Part shown: positions 24,615-36,692 of the stretch, in pieces
How the letters are laid out: each line of letters opens with the position of its first letter
Position numbering within the stretch: position 1 is the first letter of the stretch
DNA from: Brassica napus
Taxonomy: Eukaryota; Streptophyta; Magnoliopsida; Brassicales; Brassicaceae
Reading direction: 5' to 3'
Assembly: GCF_020379485.1 (NCBI RefSeq)
Contig: NC_063448.1
Location: 5,355,726 to 5,419,725 of the forward strand
DNA: 64,000 bases
Translations under genes and position numbers: made by a program
The notes under the pieces: generated by a model
Databases searched by the model: none
Seen by the model: the letters and a program-made list of their open reading frames with translations, nothing else
Told to the model about the DNA's origin: nothing

Positions 24615-25290
24615 TGGATTCTTACAAAACTGGCCAGAAAATACAACCAAGAATTAAACAAACAAACAACATAAACTACATGAAACAATCTTTTTACATG
24701 AACAACTTAAAAACAGAGATTACAAGTCTGCCTATGATTCTTTACAAGCTATTGATGAATACTAAAGTATACATGTGTCTGTGTACAGATTATAAAAAAA
24801 AAAAAACAGGAACTTTAGCTCATAGATCTGAGATTTGGGGATCTAAGCTCATCAACATATCTTCTCTTCATTAAAAGATTAGATCTTACAAGATTAGTAT
24901 ATACAATTATAGATCAAATTACATACATGGTTTGATTTACAAGGAAAAGGAGAGCCTACTACACATACGGTTCTTACAAAATCGAAGAAGAAATCAACAG
25001 ATCTGGGATGAAAGTTACAATTTTTTTTTCAACGAGATAACATTGATGAAAACCCTAGAAAGCCTCGAGATTCGAGAATCGAAAAAAAAAAAAACAAACC
25101 TAAGCTTGCTTACTTTGACTCTTTGCAGCTGGGTCTCTTCCGTCTACGGAGGCTGAGATTCCGATAAGGATCCGAGAATTGTTTGCCGGCGAGGATCTGA
25201 GCTTCTCCGGGGAAATTCAATGAAAGTATTGGTTTTGAGATCGGAGATAGAGTCGTCTTCGTTGAGAGAGAGAACACGTGACGTGCTTCT
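24615..25290 (-). promoter_or_regulatory. 5' leader of the CFIm-type gene with an intron
   Basis: On the minus strand a leader exon ends at about 25114 with a GTAAGC donor (25113-25112). A TTCTGGCCAG acceptor sits at 24630-24631, 15 bp before the ATG, so the gene probably carries a ~480-bp intron in its 5' UTR. A CACGTG core (about 25276-25281) lies at the upstream edge. Confidence 0.55.
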
Positions 25291-25725
25291 TTCTTATCCG
25301 ATGCGATAATAGATTTCTCCTCCGTGTTAGTGATAAGCTTATTGGGCCCGGGCTTCGAATAATTAATTAATGGGCTTTATTGCGTTGTGTTTTAACTCCA
25401 TTTAGTACTCTTATTTAGCCAAGTCTGGTCTGTAATTCAAACAAGGTCTAATCCTTCTACCTCTGATCTTATCCCCTTTCTGTCACCAAGTCCCATGAGC
25501 AGCCTTATCAAGTTGTTGCCTTTTTTTTGTTTTGTTTTTTTGCTTTGTCTGAAAATAATATGATTTCTTCTACTACATAAAGCCTAGCTTGCATTGATTG
25601 AGAAACTCAATGAAACCTAAAGAGCCAAATAGCTTGAGTTACAAGTATCTAAAATGGAGTGTTTCATTCAGACAAACATTCACATATGCTGGTGAATTAT
25701 TTAACGAACCAGCTTCTATTTGTCT
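25291..25725. other. CFIm-gene promoter and ARP3 3' flank
   Basis: TTGGGCCCGGGCTT near 25341 contains a site-II-like TGGGCC core for the CFIm-type gene. The remainder is the 3' untranslated region of ARP3. No additional gene. Confidence 0.45.
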
Positions 25726-27954
25726 TTAATACATCCCTTTGAACACCGGATTAGTACGGCATATGCTTGCTCCACATTCCTCATACTCCTCTTTCGTTCT
25801 GCAGCTCTGCAATAACAAGAAAAAACACACATCCACTGTTTCAAACCAAAACAAGCCAAGATGTTCTCATATTAAATCTAGCTGGTCTCTAAACCGTTTC
25901 TAGTCAAGTCTTTTATAACCGGAGGTATCAACTCAGTTGTTTTACATACCGCGAAAAACTCAGGAGTTGATGAAAGCACAGAGCCTCCAAACCAAACAGC
26001 AAACTTTTGGACAGGGTGGCTCACCACATTAACCTCCACTGGTTGAGACTGTCATTACAAATGCCAACGCAGATGAAAGGGAAACTGGTTATATCTATAT
26101 ACAAATAAACATGTATCTGTTTACTACTGACATCATACAACTTTTTTTATTTACCGTGATTTCACCACCGGTACGTGCGTTATTAGCAAGAACACGGGCA
26201 TCAACAATCTTTTTGAGATCCCTTTGTAACCTTCTTCCGAAATCTTTGAACATAGTTGAGCCTCCGGACAATACTATGTTCTGAAATGAATTTTTCACAA
26301 ATTCATCAAATACCAGTAAAAAACATGTTAAAAACATCTTTGAGAACTGAACACAGGCATCAACAATCTCGCCAGCCACACTTACTTTTTCACCTTGGAG
26401 AACTGATTACTTAACGTTTTTACCAAACAAAACAAAAAACATCTTAAAACTCTCTGAACCAAACTGAGTGTTTTCAGACCTTATATAAAGCTCGTCGTGT
26501 GTCAATTGGTGCAGACTGGATACATTTGTCTATTACAGCCGGTAAAGAAGTTGTAAAATCATTGCTGTATATCTCTGGATTAAAGAAGACCTGTAAACAC
26601 ACACACAATCTCAACATTATCATCACTAAAATAACACACAAAACAAGCGCATAAACATAGAAAACAGAGACAATGGTAACAAACCTCAGGTCCAAGGAAT
26701 CGTTCGTATCCAACGTCACAAGTGTATGGTGCACCAGTCTTTGGCTTAACACCTTTCCATTGTTTAATATACTTTCCTGGTTCTTTGTCGTGTTTGTTAA
26801 ACTCCTGCAACCATATGATTGTTCAGTTTAGCCATCTTTATCTATTTTCATGTGTTCAGAGTGTCAAGCCTTTTCAGCATACAAGCCAGTAATCAATCAT
26901 TAAATAAAAATAGAGTACTATTGTTTAACTTAAACATTAACCAATAAGCATTACCTTAACAATGTCTGAGCAAGTGTAGCAGTACATTTCCTTCACTTTA
27001 CGGGCAACATCGAATGAATCTTCTGGTGGTATATTCTCACCTCTTTCCTACAATAATTTTTGAAATGACAAAAGTTCCATGACCGTATTACATAAACGTC
27101 ACATAGAAAGAATTAAAAACCAACTAGAAAAGATAAATGAGTACATACACGCATGAGTTGCTGGATAAAGAGGGAGACATCTTTGCCCGCAATTGGAATT
27201 GTTCTAATACAGCTCCCAATAACATAACCTTCCGCAACAGGCACAACACGAGTCGCCCCATCTCCAACATCAACTACAACCCCTGTCATCTCACACTAAG
27301 ACACCAAAGATTCAGACAAGCAAAGAACTTGGAGTAAAAAAAAAAAAAACAATGCCCCCACTTACCTTTGATGTTGTGTACCCAGCTGCAAGTGCCAGCA
27401 CCGAGTTAACAGCAATGTAAAGCCCAGGAACATTAAAAGTCTCGAACAGAATCTCCCCAGTGTACTCTCGGCTCTCAGGAGGAGTGAGAGGGCTTTCGGT
27501 GAGAAGAAAGTAGTGATCCTCTGGATCACACCTCAGATAGTTGAACACACACTGCTGCCAATACCTTTCCATAGCATCCCAATCCTCAACTTGACCATGC
27601 TCGATCGGATAACGAAGATTGTAAGTACTACTGGACCGTGACTTCGTGAGAGCTTCGTCTCCGATAAAGAAGTCCATATCAGCAGCAACTCCAGCGTTGT
27701 GCTGAGCTGCCCAAGAGCCCTTTAAAGAACTCTTGGGCTGGCTCAAGAAAGACTCGTTCGATGCAACTACCGTTGGGAGAATGAAACATGGTTCTACATT
27801 ACCCGTAAAGCCCATCTTTGTATACCTAACAAGATCAGAGAGCATACCGTGAATGAAAAGAAAGCATTTTTCTCGAACCCATCAAGGTCATAAGCCTAAT
27901 CACCTACCCGGTTCCATTGTCGATGACAACAGCGGGTCGAGAAGTCGGATCCAT
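25726..27954 (-). CDS. ARP3: Actin-related protein 3 (ARP2/3 complex)
   Basis: Nine exons: 27908-27954, 27366-27825, 27149-27295, 26955-27047, 26685-26804, 26480-26590, 26155-26280, 25950-26048 and 25726-25806. All have GT-AG borders and correct phases and encode 427 aa, which I recall as the Arabidopsis ARP3 length. The actin-fold nucleotide-binding motifs are present: [14 protein letters not shown] at the N-terminus, [15 protein letters not shown] in the middle, and [12 protein letters not shown] before the C-terminus. The tail ends VFKGMY. ARP3 is the large actin-like subunit that, with ARP2, templates branched actin filaments; loss causes distorted trichomes (DIS1). The first exon is very short (16 codons). 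Confidence 0.96.
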
Positions 27955-29388
27955 TACGCCCGAAACAGAGATCCGAAACAGAGTCTAGCTGAAGAACGAG
28001 TAGCAGTAGAAACGTTAAAAGAGTTTCGATCTGTTTTGTAAAACGAAGGATCAATCTCCAAACTTGCTTCTTCTCCGACAATGGAAGTTTGAGATTCCGG
28101 CGAGCTGCCACGTAGCAGCTCTAGCTCTGGTAAACAATGTAGGGGAGAGAGAAGATATAATTAATTTTCCCGGAAAACGATCAGAGATTCCCGTGAAATT
28201 CAGGGAAGACCATTGGTTCAGAAACTCAGATCATAGGGAAAGTCGCCGTCGTCGGTTTGTCCTTTAGCGTGTGAGAGATTCTTTCCGACAGTACAAAACA
28301 AATGGACTAATGTTAAATTTTGTCCTGATGTTTTAATTCGGTTTAACTGAACCAAACCGAATCGAACAAAACCAGATTCTGTAAAACTGAACCAATTCGA
28401 AATCGAAAAGAAAAAGGCTGTAAAACCAGAGGTTTTTTTTATTTTTATTATTGTTACTGTTTTAATCTTACTGTACGATGTGTAGTCGAAGACAAGACGA
28501 AAACAATCTTTGATCTCAAGTGATAACGACCCTTCAACCACCGGCAAAAAGCCCACCACCTGTGACTATTTGCAACAACAAAAATTATACTACACTCTTA
28601 TAGTTTGTAGCAACACTTGCAGTTTTTATAAACTCGTATATCCATAAAAAAAAACTATTGTGCAATTCACAACAAAACTTTTTATATATGATACATGTCA
28701 TGTAAGAAAATCACTCCTATAATCTATCAAAGCCAAATTATGCAATCAATAATTAATCCGTGAAATCCTATCATGGTTCATAATATATTCTTCTATGATT
28801 TATAAAAGATACTAAAAGCATTCTATAATCAGAAATCATTCACTAGAACAATTATTTACATTTCGCATAAAGCAGAGCAGTATATGGTCCATAGATACTA
28901 CGTAACCTTCTTATATGGTCATGTACAATCCAAATATCCAATCGTTTTAGCTTTAAATTTTTTTGGTGCGGTCCATGCAAACCGTTATGTGACACAGTTT
29001 CACCTATAGAGACTTCTTACTGTTGTTCAAAAAAAAAAAGAGACTTCTTACTACAGTTCATGAAAAGTAAAAGAAAAAATAAAAAAAATTGATGCATAAA
29101 AAATATTTTCATAATCACTAATCTTTTGCAGTCGGTGAAAACACACATACAGTTCATATAATATACATTGCTATGGTCCAAAAGAAACTGTGATATGGGC
29201 CCATAAAAGGGCCCTTGTATGTTGCGATAAAGACTTTTGCACTATATCCAAATAGACCCGTTTACCTTCAATGGAAGTCATTCTAACTTTTAAGGTCCAT
29301 ATTTGTTATTCCTAATCATTACTACACAGTCAGTTCCAATGTGAAGAAAACCAACATATACGGATCTGTCAATCGTTTTAATTTTATG
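27955..29388. other. ARP3 5' flank and AT-rich intergenic DNA
   Basis: The leader and promoter of ARP3 occupy about 27955-28280. At 28315-28420 TTCGGTTT/AACCGAA motifs recall the dispersed repeat seen around ALA11. The segment GAGACTTCTTACT occurs twice (about 29008 and 29041) around an A run. No gene is supported. Confidence 0.5.
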
Positions 29389-30300
29389 TTTTTTTTTGTA
29401 AGATGGCTTTCATTTGATTAGCTAAAAAAGAAAATATTACAGGCCCTTAGGCAGTGTTTTCAGGGCAAGACCCAGTAAAATATAATTAACCCCATAGTAA
29501 CAGAATCTCAGTAGAACTAACCCTAAATTGATTGTGATCCATGGAAGGCCCAGTGAAAAAAGTGAAAGCGGTGGTTGGTGGTTGGGGGATGGAAAGTTCC
29601 GCGAGTCACGGGAGTGAATGTGGAGAAGCGGTAGTTGCGTAGAGTTAAGCCGTAGAGAACCATTGTTGCATCATCTTTGAAGAGAGAGAGGGACTTGTGT
29701 CTCTGAAACTCGAGATCTTGTTTCTGATCTGGTGATCTATCGCCTTATAGATAACACCCACCGTTCTGAAAGGCCTTGCATGGATCCGACCGTTCCGTTC
29801 ATTCCAAATCCAATAGAGAGTAGCTTGCCAAACGAGGAGGGAGATCAATGTAACCGCTTTTCCACCCCTTAGGGAACCCATCTGTGCTACCGTTTGCTCC
29901 CACGAACTGACAGGAGCGAGGCAACACCGAGTGGAGAGACGCGACCATAGTTCAAAGCTGAAAGCGCAATCGAAAAAGAGATGATTGCGAGACTCTGGGT
30001 GCATGTTGCATAGCACACAAGTTTGATCCACTTGAAGACCCCAGCTTCTCATTCGATCCTTTGTTGGACAACGATTCAAATAGACTAGCCAAGCGTGGAA
30101 AGAGTGGCATGGAATAGCATGAGGAAACCAAATCATCTTAGTCCAGCTTTTGATCTCTATTTCTCCTCTGATGTAAGTGTAGACCGCTCCCGTTTTATAT
30201 TTATCTCCATTTGTTCCTTGAAGGTCCCATTCATAAACATCTTCATTCTCAGACAGCTCCACCGTTGTAAAGATCTGGACGACGTGAAGTTAAGTTACCA
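29389..30300 (-). mobile_element. 5'-truncated non-LTR retrotransposon (LINE) fragment
   Basis: The poly-T tract at 29389-29397 is the A-tail of a minus-strand LINE. An open frame of about 205 aa (30262-29645) contains the LINE C-terminal zinc-binding domain (zf-RVT type): SFHAWLVYLNRCPTKDRM, then TCVLCNMHPESRNHLFFDC, with Cys/His ligands intact. The reverse transcriptase and endonuclease are missing, so this is a dead 5'-truncated copy. I could not find a convincing target duplication; the upstream limit is approximate. Confidence 0.8.
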
Positions 30301-31220
30301 TAATAAAAAAAAAAATCTATTAGTCTAGACTTCAAATAAGCACTTGTTAATCATGAAATCATTACGTAATGCATAAAACCCCCCTATTTACGGTCCATTA
30401 CGTTTATCAATGGTCAAAACAAACTATTACCATGTTCGATAAAAACCCACCTTCTATGATTTAAAATAAGGATAATTATAATCTTTTTCTATCTATAACA
30501 ACCTTTCTGCGTCAATTAATGTCTGAAAAAAATCAGAAATCTTTCCACGGTCTCTAATCCAATTAATACAACTAATTGATTAACTGCCTAAAAATAACCC
30601 CAATAGGATCATCCATATACTAATCCTTATTTACTAGTATTAAAATTTCTCTATATTAAGTAGGAAAAAATACTATAGTACCTGACTGATTATTCGTACT
30701 CATCGCTGTATCTGGTATTATTATTTATGGAATACCGAATATTTTGGTTAATGAGACCAATGATAATTAAATACAAAAATACAATGGTCATTTTTGTTTC
30801 CGACAAATTATATAAATATATTTACTGTGCAATAACTACCTATCCTCTACTAGGATTGGTCCAAAAGAAAACATAATTATGTTGACTCAGAGCATTAATA
30901 GTAATTTAATAATTACTTTTACATTTATATTTTTTTTTTCCATGAATTTAAACGATTCAGAGAGATGCTCCCTCTCTCATCTCTGCACACTGCACAAACA
31001 CAAAAAATGTACAGACCAACACTGCCTTAAATTGGATCTGTGAGCCCTCCTCTCTCTGACAATCTCCATTATCTCTCCTTCTCTCTCTCTCTCTCTCTGC
31101 TTTATTTATTTATTTTACAGTCTTCTCGTTGTACCCCCTTTTCTATCATTTCCGAACTAAAGATTGTCCGATCCACACCGGATCTAAAGAAACTCGATTC
31201 GTAACTTTTGATCAAATGTT
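30301..31220. other. AT-rich spacer and ORP1D promoter/leader
   Basis: AT-rich to about 30.95 kb. A CT-rich leader follows, with a (CT)n microsatellite at about 31079-31099, a common 5'-UTR feature of plant housekeeping genes. No reading frame of note. Confidence 0.5.
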
Positions 31221-34200
31221 ATGAATCCTCTTTGCTGCATTGCTCCGGTTTTAATCGATGACCGGACAAACCCGGTTATCGCTAAACCGGCTCCGAATCA
31301 GCAACAACACTCTCAGCTAGGTCTCATGCCTAGCAACCACGCTTCCAAGCCATCCTTCTCGACGCAAGCCTCGTGGATCAGCCAAGATCAGCTCGAGAGG
31401 CTCTCTTCGGAGGACGTGAATCTCGAGGGGAAAGACTCTTCTTCGAACGGAGGTTTCTTCTTTGGAAACGGCGGCGTCGGTGGTGGTGCTGGTGCTGGTG
31501 CTGGAGTCGCTGGGATCATGTATAAGTGGACCCACTACGGTAAAGGGTGGAGAGCTAGGTGGTTTGAGCTCGAAGACGGCGTCTTGTCGTATTACAAGAT
31601 CCATGGACCTGATAAGATCGTGATGAATCCCGCTAGAGACAAGGGCGTGAGAGTGATAGGAGAGGAGTCTGTGAGGTACATTAGGAAGGCTAGCTGCGGC
31701 AGCAGCAACAAGCTTGGAGCTGGAGCTGGAGCTTCTTCAAGGCCTTGTAAACCTTTTGGTGAAGTACACTTAAAGGTACAATCTTGATCTTGATCTTTGC
31801 ATGAGGGATGTTAGATTTTACTCTGCGCTTTGTTTGTTTGTAGGTTTCTTCGATTCGTGCGAGCAAGTCTGATGACAAGAGGCTTACTATATTCACTGGT
31901 ACAAAGACTCTTCATTTACGTTGCGTATCGAGAGAGAATAGAGCGGCTTGGGTTGAGGCTTTGCAGGTGGCTAAGGATCTTTTTCCTAGAGTCCCCAGCG
32001 GCGACATTTTACCCTGTGAAGATGCGGTTGTTTCCACCGAGAAGCTGCGTGAAAGGCTACTGCAGGAAGGCATTGGTGAGACAGTAGTCAAAGATTGTGA
32101 AACCATTATGCTTTCGGAAGTTTCTAATCTGCAGAACCGGTTGAAGGTTCTCACACAGAAACACCTTATACTGCTAGATACGCTCAGACAGTTGGAGGTA
32201 TGTTTTGGTTCTCACACATTTTGAAATGGAACTATCTACTGGATGTGAAGTGAACACATTGCATTACCAGCCTCATGTTTGTTCCCTCCTTCGCCTTGTA
32301 GTAGACTAGTTGATGTGGTACGTTAATGATCATCTTGCAGACCGAAAAAATAGAGCTGGAAACTACTGTTGTTGATGAAACAAAGGAGCATGACTCTTGC
32401 TGTGGACAGGGAAGACGATTTAGTGGTTAGTTACTTTACATATATGTTTGTGCACTCTTGATATAGTGTTGTGTTTTTTGACAATCATTGTTCTCCAACA
32501 GATTTCTATTCAGTCGTGTCAGAGGTATCTGCAAGCGACTCTGAGGCTGATAACGAAAGTCACGATGGAGCAGACGTTGAATCTGATGAAGACGATGTAC
32601 CTTTCTTTGATACAAACGATATCCTATCAGCCGACGCATTGAGAAGTGCTTCTTACAGAAGCAGAGAAGCTGAAGGCAATGGTTCTATTTACGATAAAGA
32701 CTCCTTCTTCTCTGACCGCTTGCAAGCTCCCGTTAGGATACCGCAGTATCCATATGTGAGAAGAAGGGATAATTTACCAGAGCCGAAGGAGAAGGAGAAG
32801 CCGGTTGGACTGTGGTCAATCATCAAAGAAAACATTGGCAAAGACTTGTCTGGAGTTTGTCTCCCCGTTTATTTTAATGAGCCACTTTCTTCTCTCCAGA
32901 AGTGCTTTGAGGATTTGGAGTACTCTTACTTGATAGACAGAGCACTTGAGTGGGGCAAACAGGTCAGATCCTTGCGAGTTTCACTCCCAAAAGCTGAAGC
33001 AATTTCGTTTTAACATTATATTGTTTCAGGGCAATGAGTTGATGAGGCTTCTAAACATCGCAGCTTTCGCTGTATCTGGCTATGCGTCCACGGAAGGCAG
33101 GCAGTGCAAACCTTTTAATCCTCTACTTGGCGAGACATATGAAGCTGATTACCCAGATAAAGGACTTCGTTTCTTCTCTGAGAAGGCAATTCAACCAACA
33201 CATCATTCTCCTCTTCTACTGCAAGAGTTGTATTGAAAACATGTTACATTTGATTAATTTTCTAAATTCATTGAGCATATAATTATGTTTCTTAGGTGAG
33301 TCATCATCCAATGATTGTTGCTTGCCACTGTGAGGGACAAGGTTGGAATTTCTGGGGAGACTCAAATATCAAAGGGAAATTTTGGGGACGGTCAATCCAG
33401 CTTGACCCTGTGGGTGTCTTGACATTAAAATTTGATGATGGTGAGACGTATCAGTGGAGCAAGGTCACCACTTCCATATACAACATCATCCTGGGGAAAC
33501 TTTACTGTGATCATTATGGAACTATGCGCATCAAAGGCGGTGGCAATTACTCCTGCAGGCTGAAGTTCAAGGAGCAGTCAGTCATAGATCGAAACCCTCG
33601 TCAGGTAGTATAATGATTTTTAATTTTTCTTTCTGCTCCATAGCTATATCATTATCTGCATTATAGTAAAAAGATCATCATTGGTTTTTGTAAATAATCT
33701 TTCAGGTTCATGGGTTTGTGCAAGACAATAGAACTGGGGAGAAAGTAGCTATCTTGATAGGCAAATGGGATGAGGCAATGTACTATGTGTTGGGGGATCC
33801 GACAACAAAGCCAAAGGGATATGATCCAATGACAGAAGCTGTGTTACTGTGGGAGAGAGACAAATCTCCTACGAAAACAAGATACAACCTCTCCCCTTTT
33901 GCAATCTCTCTTAATGAGATAACTCCTGGGATGGTGGACAAATTGCCTCCAACGGATTCAAGACTGAGACCTGACCAAAGGCACTTAGAAAACGGTGAAT
34001 ACGAGGCAGCAAATGCTGAGAAACTGAGACTTGAACAGCTGCAGAGACAGGTACAAACTTCACTTTTATACAGTTTGTGTATCTAGGTGATATCATCTTG
34101 ATTGATAAGGCTATTTTGTTAAGTCTAGTTGATGACCATGGTACTGAATGTTGAAGAGTGTATCTTTCTTTTGTGTGTTGGTAGGCAAGGAGGCTGCAGG

Positions 34201-34361
34201 AGAAAGGATGGAAACCGAGATGGTTTGAGAAAGATGAAGAAGGGAATTATCGGTACGTGGGAGGTTACTGGGAAGCAAGAGAAAAGAAAAATTGGGATAA
34301 GATCACTGACATTTTCAAGAAGCAGCAGCAACAGCGTAACAGTGTTTCATCTTCTTCATAA
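31221..34361 (+). CDS. ORP1D: Oxysterol-binding-protein-related protein, ORP1D type
   Basis: Eight exons (31221-31775, 31844-32197, 32341-32425, 32502-32962, 33030-33185, 33296-33604, 33706-34050, 34185-34361) encode about 813 aa. A Gly/Ala-rich N-terminus precedes a PH domain (about residues 97-240, [20 protein letters not shown]). A coiled linker comes next, then an acidic region, then the ORD lipid-binding domain with [24 protein letters not shown] and the family signature read here as EKVSHHPM (His-His near 540). A charged C-terminal coil ends in poly-Gln and Ser. ORPs carry sterols or phosphoinositides between membranes; the PH domain docks to PI4P membranes. The intron after exon 5 uses a GC donor (AAG|GCAATT) while all others use GT; the spliced frame is in phase and restores the conserved motif. 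The position matches At1g13170. Confidence 0.94.
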
Positions 34362-34458
34362 TCATCTCATGTTTTTGTTCCTTTATTTGTTTCTTTTTTT
34401 AAAAAAATTAATATATATTGAAAGATTTTCACCATTCCCTCATTGTGCTTCTGTGAAA

Positions 34459-34747
34459 ATTTGGCCAGAACCTTTGTTGGTGTGTGTGTGTGTGCATTAT
34501 ATGTAGATTCTCATTCAGACTTATTGGAGATTAGTAAATTATCCGATTAGGATTTGGCCAGAACCTTTGTTGATATTGTAGAGTCTTGTCATCGAGGATT
34601 TTAACTGTTTCTTGATGTCATAGAGTCTTGTCATTTGCATTTTGCAAGCTTTAGCATGTTTCTATCACCAATAGTTTGAATATCCATAAACAGAGCCAGC
34701 AAATTTTCGATGACAAGACTCTACAACATCAAGAAACTGTTCAAATC
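34459..34747. repeat. Local direct and inverted repeats downstream of ORP1D
   Basis: ATTTGGCCAGAACCTTTGTT occurs at 34459 and again at 34552. The block 34597-34634 (with GTTTCTTGATG and AGAGTCTTGTCAT) is repeated in inverted orientation at 34708-34747, about 34 of 38 positions matching. It could form an imperfect hairpin with a ~75-nt loop. A partial direct copy of the same block lies at 34571-34595. Confidence 0.75.
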
Positions 34748-34787
34748 ATTCTCGAGAATCAATCACATAAAACTCATACCTTTCGAT

Positions 34788-34934
34788 TCATAAGAAGAGA
34801 TCCAGGGAGGCTTTTAACTGTTTGTAGATCAGCTGGAGCTCTGTTTGGTAATCATCCTGGTCACATTTGATTTTACCTTGGAGCATAGGAAGGCTGAGCT
34901 TCTCGGAGCTCCGGCGTACGAGAGATCCGGCCAT
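34788..34934 (-). pseudogene. Truncated SDA1 remnant (first ~48 codons)
   Basis: An ATG-to-stop frame of 49 codons reads MAGSLVRRSSEKLSLPMLQG, then DDYQTELQLIYKQLKASLDL. This resembles the N-terminus of SDA1, a nucleolar protein of 60S ribosome export (family sequence from memory). The full protein is several hundred residues; nothing further of it is seen downstream on the minus strand. It lies exactly where At1g13160 sits in the collinear order, between ORP1D and CYP86C. I read it as a deletion relic; a functional 48-aa peptide is possible but unsupported. Confidence 0.72.
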
Positions 34935-35660
34935 AATCGAAGGTTTTGGGAGAGAGAAAGAAACACTACGGTGAGGTCTGTTTATATTGTTAAGGCATAG
35001 TTATTTATTGTACCGGGTCGGTTTAGGGTTTGATCGTCTCCGATTCTCTGGTTCTGTCGGTTTATGATTTGATAAATCATGAGAAATATAACACTTTATG
35101 TATCTCACGTTTCATCGCATATGCAATTTTAATAACATTTCATGTTTTATCTCGTACTAACTAGAGTGTAGAGACACATGAAGCTATAAAAATCTTAGAT
35201 AATTAAACTTACCATCACTGATATTATAAGATGCGATGTAAGAAACAGATAATGTTTAATTTGTCATAATTTTAGTTGGAGCATATCTCGTAATAAAATG
35301 TAATCTATTTATAGGATAAAAACAAATCAAAATAACGCAAATACAATTACTACAAGTAAAGTTAGCAAATTAAAAGTAATGTAACTTGTGATATGCTTAT
35401 AGTGAAAGTATCTGCCGGTTTGTAACAGACACCACTAATATATCATTTATTAAAAAAGTATGATATGAATTATAGAACATTATTGATACGTACGTACGTA
35501 AAGTTTGAAACATACAAACGAAGGGTATTGATAGTTATTAAGAGTTTCATCATGTCTTTCGTCAGTATAGTGAGTGAATAGGACCAAGAAAGAAACATAC
35601 ATTTATGTCACACAGACTCGCAAATGACATGGCAAATATATATATATAGTTACGACTAAT

Positions 35661-35740
35661 TTGTGCATGAAGTATGGTCTCAAGGTGACCATTACGCCAA
35701 GTTCGATTGAAAAGAAGAAACTAGAGTCATGTTCCATGTA
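35661..35740 (+). pseudogene. 3'-end fragment of a lost CYP86C paralogue
   Basis: This stretch closely matches the last codons of the intact CYP86C gene at 38215-38310. Shared are CATGAAG, then GGTCTCAAGGTGACCAT, GCCAAG, and after the stop position ACTAGAGTCATGTT. It reads MKYGLKVTITPS. No heme-binding or other P450 region precedes it. Arabidopsis has a tandem CYP86C pair here, so one member has been deleted down to about 80 bp. Confidence 0.8.
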
Positions 35741-36056
35741 GAAAGCATTGTAGAATCCAGTACCTTTAGAGGAACTCAGATTTGATGACTAAACAGCAGT
35801 TTAACACATCTTTTGACCTTTACAATACTTTGTTTTGGAGCAAGTAATCTTCAGAATATATCTTATACTAATCCATTTATCATTCATACCAATCTCATTT
35901 TAGTGTCATGTTCTTCTCCAAGCTAATTGATCTATCAGAACATTGCATTCATTTTCACTGCAATACGCCAATAGGCCCAATACTATTTGGCAATATATTT
36001 CGGATTAATGACCTAAGTGCACTCACATCCCCATTGAGTGATTTTGTTTTAAAATA

Positions 36057-36300
36057 CTACTCTCTCCTGTTTTTTATTATCGTTCTAAGAACGGTAAAAT
36101 TTTCATTTCAAAATAATTGCTGTTTTATAATTTTAACACAAAATTATGAACAATATTTTCCAGTTTATTTTTCTATTGGTTGAATTATAGTTAGATGTAT
36201 AGATAATGTTGTTTTTATTTTGGAAATATGCAGAATTAAATATTTTCTTAATTCTTGTGCATAACATAAGATGAAAAATAAAATGAAACCGAGGGAACAA
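36057..36300. mobile_element. Possible degenerate mariner-type (Stowaway) MITE
   Basis: The left end CTACTCTCTCCTGTTTTTTA and the right end (complement GTTCCCTCGGTTTCATTTTA) resemble the CTCCCTCCGTTTC ends of crucifer mariner MITEs, and TA precedes the left end. Matches are imperfect, so the call is tentative. Confidence 0.35.
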
Positions 36301-36692
36301 TATATTTGGTGAGATGACCTATATTTATGTTAATTCGGTTTCACTTATGTTTTCAATATAATGAACATCCAAGAATAAAAGAGTTTATAACTTATAAGGT
36401 TATGTCACCAAAGCCATGAGCGAAAATTTTGCATTTGTAGGAGCATTCTTTGCGCTTGTTGCGCATATTGCCAACACACAAATTGCATTGTCAATACGAA
36501 CCTATACCTTTCGTGTCTCACAAGAAACTTTGATCTTCTTGAAATAGACCAACTTACCAGAGCTGACTGTCTCCAAGAAAGACAGCCACAAAAGTGGTGT
36601 TCTTAAGCCAAAAAACATAAAACGCATGAAAACAAATCCTCAAATATTCTCCCAGTAATTTCACTTCTACATCAAACTTGAGAGAGCTTACA

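Larger units (their letters stand above)
34935..36692. other. Intergenic DNA upstream of CYP86C
   Basis: Apart from the CYP86C relic and a possible MITE (listed separately), this is AT-rich sequence. The promoter and leader of CYP86C occupy roughly the last 250 bp. A short frame at 35908-36183 has no domain and overlaps the MITE, so it is not called. Confidence 0.45.

Noticed and set aside
32448..32642. Second plus-strand frame overlapping ORP1D exon 4
   Set aside because: Out-of-frame shadow that begins in the intron; the OSBP frame has continuous splice-consistent homology.
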